A stretch of 64,000 bases of DNA from NCBI GenBank assembly GCA_029549985.1, contig JAKPIB010000022.1:1-64000 (forward strand), given 5' to 3'. Under the pieces are notes generated by a model. The model did not search any database, was not told the origin of the DNA, and saw only the letters and a list, made by a program, of their open reading frames with translations. The translations under genes and the position numbers were made by a program. Positions 37,081-44,401 of the stretch are shown here, piece by piece (positions within the stretch are counted from its first letter, which is position 1; each line of letters starts with the position of its first letter). The DNA comes from Bacillota bacterium. Lineage in GTDB: Bacteria; Bacillota; Clostridia; Caldicoprobacterales; DTU083.

Positions 37081-37458
37081 ATGGATTCTTTAGGAAAACT
37101 GCTGCAAACCGGTGACTGGAAAGGTGAAAAGCATGTACCGGTGATACATGCGCCTGAAGAAGTGAAAGCAGGCGAAGATTTTGAGATCGCAGTATCCATA
37201 GGGGATGCCATAAAGCATCCGAACACGCTGGAGCATCACATAGCATGGATCAAGGTATTCTACTTCGAGGACGGAGGCAAGTTCCCTGTCGAACTGGCGA
37301 CCTTCAATTTCACAGCCCATGGTGAGGCCGGTGCCTTTACAGAGCCTTTCGGAAAAACGACCGTCAGACTCAGCAAATGCGGTACGATATTTGCAATTAG
37401 CTACTGCAACATCCACGGACTCTGGGAAAATACCGCAAAGATCAAGGTAAAAGAATAA
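37081..37458 (+). CDS. Class II superoxide reductase (neelaredoxin type)
   Basis: 125 residues. It reduces superoxide to hydrogen peroxide at a mononuclear Fe(His)4Cys centre. The ligands are visible in EKHVPVI, HPNTLEHHI and CNIHGLW. The N-terminal desulforedoxin Cys4 domain of class I enzymes is absent, hence class II. The start at 37081 is set by AAGGAGG 8 bases upstream; the ATG two codons earlier is too close. Its presence points to an anaerobe dealing with occasional oxygen. It is monocistronic, between two terminators. Confidence 0.93.
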   Translation: MDSLGKLLQTGDWKGEKHVPVIHAPEEVKAGEDFEIAVSIGDAIKHPNTLEHHIAWIKVFYFEDGGKFPVELATFNFTAHGEAGAFTEPFGKTTVRLSKCGTIFAISYCNIHGLWENTAKIKVKE

Positions 37459-37513
37459 GAACACGATCTGATAAAAGCAAATACTAAATGCATCAGCCAA
37501 GATACCTGAAGAT

Positions 37514-37552
37514 GACACTATGACCGGAAAACAGGTCATGGTGTCTTTTTTT
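37514..37552 (+). terminator. Terminator of the superoxide reductase gene
   Basis: 12-bp stem GACACTATGACC / GGTCATGGTGTC (one G-U pair), 8-base loop, then seven T residues. It ends four bases before the convergent acyltransferase gene. Confidence 0.92.
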
Positions 37553-37555
37553 ACG

Positions 37556-38233
37556 TTACTCCTTCCAGTCTATGCCCTCCTTGATTATCCTCATGGGATT
37601 GCCGACTGCCAGGCAGTTGGGGGGCACATCCTTGTTAACCAGGGTGTTGGCTCCGATCACCGAATTATCGCCGATGGTCACACCCTTGAGTATCGTGGTA
37701 TTGCTCCCTATCCACACCCTGTTGCCTATTTTGACCGGCTTGCTCAGCTCATTTGTCGTGCCGTCCGGATAATAGATATGATGGAAATCAGTATCGATGA
37801 TAGTGGTGTTCCAGGATATCGCACATTCCCTGCCTATTTCGATCTCTTTGGAGCAAAATATTATTGAATTGGCAGTAATATATGAATTGTCCCCTATCGT
37901 CAGCCTGGCATCATTGCCGACCACGATGCCGACCCCGGGGCCAAGCTTCACCTTGCCGGCTGCATGGAAGCAGGCCCCCCTGTACAGGAGCAGGCTGGCC
38001 TTCGCCTTTGACATATCGCCTATATATCTCCCTCCAAGATATAGCCTTTTGTCTATCCTAAGCCTGGCTGAAGGCATCTTGGATATGCTGCTGCCAAAGT
38101 CAGCGAAGATCTTGAACCTGAAAAAGCTTGTGAAGGTATAAAACAGGTTGAGAAAGAGGCTGTATATGAAATTCAGTATGAGCTTCGGATGCAGCCACAG
38201 CCGCTGCAGCCCCAGTCTGAGCTTTTTGTGCAT
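37556..38233 (-). CDS. Left-handed beta-helix acyltransferase (WbbJ/maltose acetyltransferase-like)
   Basis: 225 residues. The N-terminus is basic and hydrophobic (LILNFIYSLFLNLFYTFTSF), possibly membrane-associated. The rest is made of hexapeptide repeats (VKLGPGVGIVVGNDARLTIG, VWIGSNTTILKGVTIGDNSV) with the active-site histidine in IIDTDFHHIYY. Such enzymes acetylate sugars in surface polysaccharide synthesis using acetyl-CoA. AGGTGAG precedes the ATG. No sugar-polymer biosynthesis genes surround it. Confidence 0.88.
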   Translation of the reverse strand: MHKKLRLGLQRLWLHPKLILNFIYSLFLNLFYTFTSFFRFKIFADFGSSISKMPSARLRIDKRLYLGGRYIGDMSKAKASLLLYRGACFHAAGKVKLGPGVGIVVGNDARLTIGDNSYITANSIIFCSKEIEIGRECAISWNTTIIDTDFHHIYYPDGTTNELSKPVKIGNRVWIGSNTTILKGVTIGDNSVIGANTLVNKDVPPNCLAVGNPMRIIKEGIDWKE

Positions 38234-38287
38234 TATCTCACCTCAGAGAAACGATTCATCCTCAGTCCATCCATTCCGGGTCATGCC

Positions 38288-38315
38288 ATCATACACATTC
38301 GACAGCTTGGGACAA
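38288..38315 (-). promoter_or_regulatory. Probable promoter of the acyltransferase gene
   Basis: Minus strand TTGTCC, 16-base spacer, TATGAT in the 129-base gap after the amidohydrolase gene; about 48 bases of leader follow. Confidence 0.5.
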
Positions 38316-38362
38316 TGCGGACACAACATCATTATACAATACCTCTGCCGGCTTTGCCATAT

Positions 38363-39535
38363 TTATGAGTCTTCATCCTGTCGGCCCCTCTGATAGACCA
38401 GGTCTCCGCTGATGTAGACGCGTTCGACCTTGGAATCCATGTCAAGGGGATGGCCGTTCAGTACTACTATATCAGCATCCTTGCCGGCATCCAGGCTGCC
38501 CAGCCTGTCATCAATGCCCAGGATGGATGCCGGGTTTATAGTGATGGCCTTCAGGGCGTCAGGTCCACTCAAGCCCTCCTGATGGGCAATTATCGCTGAC
38601 AGTCTCAGGTGCTCTATGGAGTTGTATGGATGATCGGTAATTATGGCTATCATGACTCCCGCCTCTGCTAGCTCGCGGGCTGTATCATAGCTGCGGTTTT
38701 TGAGCTCCATCTTGTCTCTTGGAGTTATCATCGGCCCTATTGCGACCGGGACATTTTTCTCCTTCAGGTAATCCCTGATAAGATACGCTTCCGTTCCATG
38801 CTCTATCACGATACGGAGGCCAAATTCCTCTGCCAGCCTGATCCCGGTGACGATATCATCGGCCCTGTGAGCATGGACCCTTATGGGGATATCTCCGTTC
38901 AAAGCCAACAAAACAGCCTCCATGTTCAGATCCCTGTATTCAAGCCTGCCCTGCGCCTTGAGCCCTGCATAATCCTGGGCCCGCAAAAACAAGGACCTGA
39001 TGAGGGCAGCCGTCCCCATCCTGGTGACCGGCATTTCATTGCCCTGGCTGAACGTCTTTATCGGATTCTCGCCAAGTGCAATCTTAAGCCCCGTAGGATC
39101 CTTTATTACCATCCGGTCTATTATGCTGCCATGGGTTTTGAGGGCCAGATTGAGCCCGCCTACGGGTATATTGCTCCCGGGCCCGGTCATCACCGTCGTT
39201 ATACCATTCCTCAGAGCATCTGCAAAGCCCGGGTCGTTTGGGTTTACTCCGTCCAAAGCCCTAAGGCCCGGCGCCAGGGGCACCGAGGTCTCATTGTTGT
39301 CCTTGCCTATCTCCCCCATCTTTTCCTCAAGGATACCCAGATGAGTATGACAGTCTATCAGGCCCGGCATGACATGCTTCCCCTTCAGATCGATCATGTC
39401 GGCACCGGGTCCACTCGCAGGTTCGCCCTCTGCCACCTCAAGTATTTTCCCGTTCTCCATCACTATATATCCGGGATCCATGGTACCTGCTGTTATCCTG
39501 TGAAGCACCCCGCCATACAACACGGTATGAGCCAT
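38363..39535 (-). CDS. Amidohydrolase, imidazolonepropionase/prolidase-like
   Basis: 390 residues. Metal-dependent hydrolase of the amidohydrolase superfamily: first metal motif GLIDCHTHLG, carboxylated-lysine region LKIALGENPIK, histidines in IRVHAHRADD and VIEHGTEAY, and the late aspartate in IITDHPYN; the C-terminal beta domain is LGSLDAGKDADIVVLNG. No signal peptide. The substrate is unknown; related enzymes act on dipeptides or cyclic amides. It lies after the solute-binding lipoprotein gene on the same strand, behind that gene's terminator. Confidence 0.88.
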   Translation of the reverse strand: MAHTVLYGGVLHRITAGTMDPGYIVMENGKILEVAEGEPASGPGADMIDLKGKHVMPGLIDCHTHLGILEEKMGEIGKDNNETSVPLAPGLRALDGVNPNDPGFADALRNGITTVMTGPGSNIPVGGLNLALKTHGSIIDRMVIKDPTGLKIALGENPIKTFSQGNEMPVTRMGTAALIRSLFLRAQDYAGLKAQGRLEYRDLNMEAVLLALNGDIPIRVHAHRADDIVTGIRLAEEFGLRIVIEHGTEAYLIRDYLKEKNVPVAIGPMITPRDKMELKNRSYDTARELAEAGVMIAIITDHPYNSIEHLRLSAIIAHQEGLSGPDALKAITINPASILGIDDRLGSLDAGKDADIVVLNGHPLDMDSKVERVYISGDLVYQRGRQDEDS

Positions 39536-39602
39536 ATTAAATCCATCTCTCCTGCTGCGTTTGATGTTTTCTATATTTTAGCCAAAAGCCTGCAGTAAAA
39601 AA

Positions 39603-39638
39603 ACAAAAAAATAGCCCGGTGTGTTGTATACCGGGCTA
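39603..39638 (-). terminator. Terminator of the solute-binding lipoprotein gene
   Basis: Perfect 9-bp stem TAGCCCGGT / ACCGGGCTA with a 9-base loop, followed on the minus strand by TTTTTTTG and further T-rich DNA. Confidence 0.93.
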
Positions 39639-39648
39639 AGGTGGTTAA

Positions 39649-41031
39649 TTAGTCGTTTTTAAGGAAGTCGTCGAGTGCCTGCTGCAGGGTATCGAAGTAC
39701 TCGTCGATTATCTCAGCAACGGTCTTGTCGCCCTTCAGCAAGGAATCCTGCGGACCCCACCAGGTCTCTACAGCTGCCTTTACAGAACCCCAGAGGCCAA
39801 CGCTTACATATGCATTGTTGTCATACATGTACTCGAGTACATCGAAGTAAGCATCGTCACGTGCTCTGTCTTCATGAGCTTCCTTCCAGGAATCAGGATC
39901 GTCTTCGGGGAAGGGCTCTGTCCACTTGTTCCAGATGAACGCTACATCTTCAGGCTTGTTGACGTTCATGGGTATGGTCTGGAAGTTGTGGCCTGTGATA
40001 TAAGCCTTGTAGGACTGCTCGGGATCATCGGGACCGATCGGGGGCAGTACGATGCTGTAGTCGTCTTCCATGTTTTCCCTGAAGCTGTCAACTTTCCAGT
40101 ACTGATACCAGAACATTCCTACGTGTCCCTGCTCGAACATGGTTGCAGCTATATCCCACGGAGGATTGTCGCCATAGAGATATTTGCTGTATACAACCTT
40201 GTCGGTATTGCAGAGGTTCCAGTAGTAGTTGAGTGCGTTTACAACCTTCTGGTCTCTCAGGTTGAGGGTAGCTTTGCCATCAGCATAGGATGCCATTGTG
40301 CCGCCGTTGGAGTAAACCATGGACAGATCCAAGTCCATACCGGCAAGGCCCCACTGGTCGATAACGCCGTCATTGTCGGTATCCTTTGTCAATGCTTTTG
40401 CATACTCTCTCATCTTATCCCAGGTCCATTCCTTGGTCTTCATGAGCTCGTTGGGATAGGTGAGACCTGCTTCGTCGAATATTCTCTTGTTGAAGAAGAC
40501 CATGCCCCTGGGCCACCATTTACCGGTTGCCATGCCGTATACTTTTCCATCGATGGTCGTGGATTCAACAGTCAGGGGATCCCATTTCTCTTCACTGAAA
40601 TCGAACCACTGATCGAGAGCCTGGACTTCGTTCAGTTTGTAGTGCTGCATGAGCCAGTTGTCTTCAATGGTAGCGATATCAGCGAAGGGGGTACCGCTCA
40701 TTACAGAGGATGAATATGTCTCGTTGACATTTTCCCATTCAAGGATGACATACTCAAATGTGAAGTTGTACTTCTCCTCCATCTCGGCTCTGCGCTGTAC
40801 CTGACGGTCGCCGCCAGGTGTACCGCCCTGGGGAGTCATATCCCACCAAGCAGCTACCTTGATGATCCTGCCGCCCAGATCCCTAACTTCTTCGGGAGTG
40901 GGTGAAGGCTCATCAGAAGGCTCAGGAGACGGTGAGTTCTCAACTGCAGGCTTGTTGCAGCTTACTGCCAGTGCAGCAACCAGAACAACAACCATGGTTA
41001 AGGTCAGTAATCTCTTAAGACCTTTTGACAT
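39649..41031 (-). CDS. Extracellular sugar-binding lipoprotein of an ABC importer
   Basis: 460 residues. A lipoprotein signal peptide ends at lipobox ALAVSC, followed by an Asn/Pro/Ser/Glu linker (SPSPEPSDEPSPTPEE) and a family 1 solute-binding domain (IIKVAAWWDMTPQGG; YGMATGKWWPRGMVFFNKRI; WTWDKMREYAKALTKDTDND). The many tryptophans suggest a carbohydrate ligand. The start at 41031 is set by AGGAGG about 9 bases upstream; the frame extends into the promoter. It has its own strong promoter and terminator, which fits the need for excess binding protein over the permeases encoded upstream (43-44 kb). Its codon use is less GC-rich than its neighbours, as expected for a highly expressed gene. Confidence 0.93.
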   Translation of the reverse strand: MSKGLKRLLTLTMVVVLVAALAVSCNKPAVENSPSPEPSDEPSPTPEEVRDLGGRIIKVAAWWDMTPQGGTPGGDRQVQRRAEMEEKYNFTFEYVILEWENVNETYSSSVMSGTPFADIATIEDNWLMQHYKLNEVQALDQWFDFSEEKWDPLTVESTTIDGKVYGMATGKWWPRGMVFFNKRIFDEAGLTYPNELMKTKEWTWDKMREYAKALTKDTDNDGVIDQWGLAGMDLDLSMVYSNGGTMASYADGKATLNLRDQKVVNALNYYWNLCNTDKVVYSKYLYGDNPPWDIAATMFEQGHVGMFWYQYWKVDSFRENMEDDYSIVLPPIGPDDPEQSYKAYITGHNFQTIPMNVNKPEDVAFIWNKWTEPFPEDDPDSWKEAHEDRARDDAYFDVLEYMYDNNAYVSVGLWGSVKAAVETWWGPQDSLLKGDKTVAEIIDEYFDTLQQALDDFLKND

Positions 41032-41158
41032 AACAGAATACCTCCTATATTGTGTGATTGTTTTATTAAAACCCATATGGGTCTTAAACTGTGCTTTAAG
41101 CTTTTTCGCAGCTGTCATACATATTGTACAAATATACAGCCGGTATTTATGCAATTTG

Positions 41159-41187
41159 ATTGTATCATATAGGTTAGTTCAAGTCAA
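41159..41187 (-). promoter_or_regulatory. Strong promoter of the solute-binding lipoprotein gene
   Basis: Minus strand TTGACT, 17-base spacer, TACAAT. The leader of about 120 bases contains the palindrome ACCCATATGGGT followed by TTTAAT (near 41075), a possible transcript-stabilising or attenuating hairpin. Confidence 0.8.
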
Positions 41188-41211
41188 TATACCGAAATAT
41201 AGTGTATAGTT

Positions 41212-42402
41212 CTAAAATCTATCATTTATATACAGTTTCTTACGCGGGAACAGCCCTTCAAGCACATCCGCCTTGCCATTGATCTCGATCCTGCCTGCCT
41301 CCTTAAGCTGGGCGGGAGTCGCAAAGCCTGTTACAAGAGGCCCCAGGTCCTTGATGCCGCATACCAGGTCAGCCTCCCTGTCGGTCGTCTTGACTTCGAC
41401 TTCTCCCTTGTCCCAGGATACACAGTATCTTGCGGTATTGGCATCCAGGATGGCATCAGCAGCTTGTATGACAACACTGCCGCTGCCCTGAGGAGGGCTT
41501 ATGAGCTCCAGGGCCCGACGGGCATTCACCACCCTGTTCATGCCGTTGGTCATGATCTCCTGCCCGATATCGTAAGGCTCGGGGAAGTAGGAAAGCAGGT
41601 CGAAAAACGAGGGACATTCCCATATCAGGTTGGAAAACTGTGCGGACAGGCCCCTGACAAAGGCCATGATCCCCTCAAAGGCCTGGGTATCAAGCCATAC
41701 AAGCTCCTCTGCGATCAGGTCATATCCATATTCCGAGGTTTTCCTGATCCTGTGCTTCAGGTATCCTCGCAGAACATCGTCCTGGTTGTACCATAGGTAG
41801 ATGTATACGTTATCCTTATAGGGGTCGGCTGAGAAGAACCTCTTCCACCGGTACTCATCCCGGACTACCGCCAGGTTCTTGTCTTTTATGAAATCCCCAT
41901 AGACCGAAACAAGGGGCTGGCAGTCCATATCCTTTGTATACAGGCGGACGCTCCCGGTCTGACTGAAATGAGCCAGGCTCGAAAGCGGGATGGAGTACCT
42001 GGTCCGGGTCATGTTGAGCTCATAGCCGAACCGGCGGTAAAAGGGATGGGAAAAGGGATAAAGGTAGGAAAATACATATCCCTCGTCATACATCTCCTGC
42101 ATGCAGTACTGGAATATACTGCGAACGCCCCCCTTTTTCCGGTCTTCCGGATGAGTGGCTACCCCGCCTATGCCGCCCATGGCTACCATATGCCCGTCAT
42201 ACATGACGGTGTAAGGCAGCAGCTCAAGGCAGGAGCACATCTTGCCCCTATCATCAAAAGCCGCCCTGGTGGTCTCATAACCCTTACAATACTCTTCAGG
42301 GTTGGTTACGGCACCTGAAAAGTCTTCCTCCAAAAGGAAGGCCAGGTTTTGTATCTTGCGGGCTGTTATCTTCTCTTCTGGCTTGATCGGTCTGACTGTC
42401 AT
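41212..42402 (-). CDS. Eis-like GNAT acetyltransferase
   Basis: 396 residues. The N-terminal GNAT fold has the acetyl-CoA loop in VATHPEDRKKGGVRSIF after MVAMGGIGG, and the Eis-type second GNAT and SCP2-like C-terminal regions fill the rest (SYLYPFSHPFYRRFGYE is characteristic). Mycobacterial Eis acetylates aminoglycosides and peptides at several positions; substrates in Firmicutes are mostly unknown. It starts 15 bases after the second MalG-type permease gene and seems to be the last gene of the transport operon, which is an unexpected partner. Confidence 0.88.
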   Translation of the reverse strand: MTVRPIKPEEKITARKIQNLAFLLEEDFSGAVTNPEEYCKGYETTRAAFDDRGKMCSCLELLPYTVMYDGHMVAMGGIGGVATHPEDRKKGGVRSIFQYCMQEMYDEGYVFSYLYPFSHPFYRRFGYELNMTRTRYSIPLSSLAHFSQTGSVRLYTKDMDCQPLVSVYGDFIKDKNLAVVRDEYRWKRFFSADPYKDNVYIYLWYNQDDVLRGYLKHRIRKTSEYGYDLIAEELVWLDTQAFEGIMAFVRGLSAQFSNLIWECPSFFDLLSYFPEPYDIGQEIMTNGMNRVVNARRALELISPPQGSGSVVIQAADAILDANTARYCVSWDKGEVEVKTTDREADLVCGIKDLGPLVTGFATPAQLKEAGRIEINGKADVLEGLFPRKKLYINDRF

Positions 42403-42417
42403 AGCCGGCCCTTTCCA

Positions 42418-43416
42418 TCAACCTACTATACCGGTCCGCTCGATGCTTTCCACAAAGTACCTCTGGGCTACGAGGTAAACGAGCAGGAGCGGCAGTATTA
42501 CGAGCAGGCTTGCTGTATTGATATACATGGAGCTAAGCACCGGAGAGAGATATACAGTTGTCGCACTTCCTCTTAGATTGGTCAGATGCAGGGCTATAGC
42601 GTGCGAAACTCCTGACAGGGCGTTGGACAGCACCCTGAGACCTCCGGACAGGAAGAGGGAGGAGTAGAATGAGTCAGTCCACTGCCATACGAAGGAGAAC
42701 AGGAATACCGTCAGCATAGCCGGCACCGCACTTGGCAGCATGATCTTGTAAAAGGTCCTGAAAAGGCCTGCTCCGTCAACATAGGCTGCCTCCTCAAGCT
42801 CCTTGGGCATGCCCCTGAAGAATTGGCGGATTATATAGATATACAATCCGTTTTTGAGCCCCATGCCGGTCGCGGACATGAGGACGAACGGGGCATATCC
42901 ACCGAGCAACTTGAGCGGTTTGCCCAGGATCAGCTTGAAAATGCCAAGTATGTCGAAATCCTTGAAATGCAGGTACAGGGGTATCATTATGGTCTGGGGG
43001 GGTACGATCAGGGTGATGATGACCAATGCGAACAAGAGTCCCCTGCCCTTGAATTTGAACCTGGCGAACCCATAGCCGATTATGGTGCAGGACACAAGCT
43101 GCATTATGCTGGTGAACAATGAGAGCTTAAGGGTGTTCCAGAAGGCTTCCGGATACTTCATAGCTGTAATTACTGTCTTGTAATTATCCAGGGTAGGATT
43201 CTTAGCGATATACTTGACCGATATATCATAAAGGTCCTGCTCAGACATCACTGAAACGAGGAATTTGACCATGGTGGGGTATAATATCAGGAAGCAGATA
43301 CCGATTATTATGACCCCCCTGACGATCGACCATCCAAGTCTGCCCAGAGTATAGCCGGTCAGCCTGTGGTGGCCAAATAGCTTTATGTTGGTTATCTTTT
43401 CTAACATGGCATTCAT
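42418..43416 (-). CDS. Carbohydrate ABC importer permease, MalG type (second pair)
   Basis: 332 residues with six predicted membrane helices. The EAA loop that docks to the ATPase is EEAAYVDGAGLFRTFYKIML. The periplasmic-side loops are longer than in standard MalG. GGAGGTATGTT precedes the ATG. It follows its MalF partner by 51 bases. No ATPase gene is nearby; such permeases commonly use a shared MsmX-type ATPase. Confidence 0.93.
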   Translation of the reverse strand: MNAMLEKITNIKLFGHHRLTGYTLGRLGWSIVRGVIIIGICFLILYPTMVKFLVSVMSEQDLYDISVKYIAKNPTLDNYKTVITAMKYPEAFWNTLKLSLFTSIMQLVSCTIIGYGFARFKFKGRGLLFALVIITLIVPPQTIMIPLYLHFKDFDILGIFKLILGKPLKLLGGYAPFVLMSATGMGLKNGLYIYIIRQFFRGMPKELEEAAYVDGAGLFRTFYKIMLPSAVPAMLTVFLFSFVWQWTDSFYSSLFLSGGLRVLSNALSGVSHAIALHLTNLRGSATTVYLSPVLSSMYINTASLLVILPLLLVYLVAQRYFVESIERTGIVG

Positions 43417-43467
43417 AACATACCTCCAAATTATCAGTTATCCGGCCTTTAATGCAGACTTCATGGT

Positions 43468-44400
43468 TTATTCCTGATAGAACACCAGCCTGGATATGAT
43501 ACCGGTTATGATCGCTACTACCAGCATTATGGCTACGAAGTAGATCCAGGCCATGGCCGAGCTCAGGCCATATTTGGCATTCCTGAAGGCCTCGTCCCTG
43601 ATGATCGTCATTACAACGCTGTTGGAGTTGGTAAGCGTATCGATAACTGTATATACTGTATTGACCAGGATGAGCGGGCTTACCATCGGGAAGGTGATCT
43701 TCCAGAAGTTTTCCCAGCCTGTGGCGCCCTCGATGTTCGATGCTTCAAACAGGGAGGGTGAGATGGATTGCAGGCCGGCAAGGAATACCAGTATCTGGAC
43801 GCCCGATGCTGAAACGATCTCGTATATGCGGTTTACCGCGCTCACGATGAAGTCTACGAACCTGGTATCCAGCCTGGTGGACAGCAGCACTCTTGCCAGC
43901 GCTACAGCCTGAAATGAGCCTTCCTGGGCGTCTGTCTGGGTAAGCCCCATTGAGGACTGAAGCAAGTCCCCGCTGTCAACCGCGATGATAACACCTGACA
44001 TCAGGATGACCGGCAGGAAGAATATCGCCCTGGCAACGGAGCGACCCCTGAACTTCTGGTTGAGCAGGTTTGCGGCAAAAAAGCTGAAGATAACAACCAA
44101 AAGGACCTGTGTCGCCATAGCAGCCAAGCCTTCGCCGATCAGGGTCATAAAGCTCTTGCCCTCATTCGCTGTGGAAACATACTGAAGCAATGCGGTCTTG
44201 TAATAGTTGATTCCGTTAGGGCGCAAGGTGTAGCCGCCTTCAACGACTTCGATCACGTTCAGGCTGAATATGAAGGATTGTATCATAGGAAAGAGGAAGA
44301 ATGTAAGCAGTCCTATGATAAAAGGAAGCACGAACACATATCCCATCATGGCCTTTTTTTCCTCAAGGCCCATCCTGCGCTTTTTCCTTTTAGCCGCCAT
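43468..44400 (-). CDS. Carbohydrate ABC importer permease, MalF type (second pair)
   Basis: 310 residues, six predicted helices. The EAA loop is FEASNIEGATGWENFWKITF. A large external loop after helix 1 (VVEGGYTLRPNGINYYKTAL) is present. It starts one base after the DUF5696 gene ends, so translation is probably coupled. Together with the MalG-type protein downstream it forms one transmembrane channel, most likely served by the lipoprotein encoded at 39649-41031. Confidence 0.93.
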   Translation of the reverse strand: MAAKRKKRRMGLEEKKAMMGYVFVLPFIIGLLTFFLFPMIQSFIFSLNVIEVVEGGYTLRPNGINYYKTALLQYVSTANEGKSFMTLIGEGLAAMATQVLLVVIFSFFAANLLNQKFRGRSVARAIFFLPVILMSGVIIAVDSGDLLQSSMGLTQTDAQEGSFQAVALARVLLSTRLDTRFVDFIVSAVNRIYEIVSASGVQILVFLAGLQSISPSLFEASNIEGATGWENFWKITFPMVSPLILVNTVYTVIDTLTNSNSVVMTIIRDEAFRNAKYGLSSAMAWIYFVAIMLVVAIITGIISRLVFYQE

Positions 44401-44401
44401 A

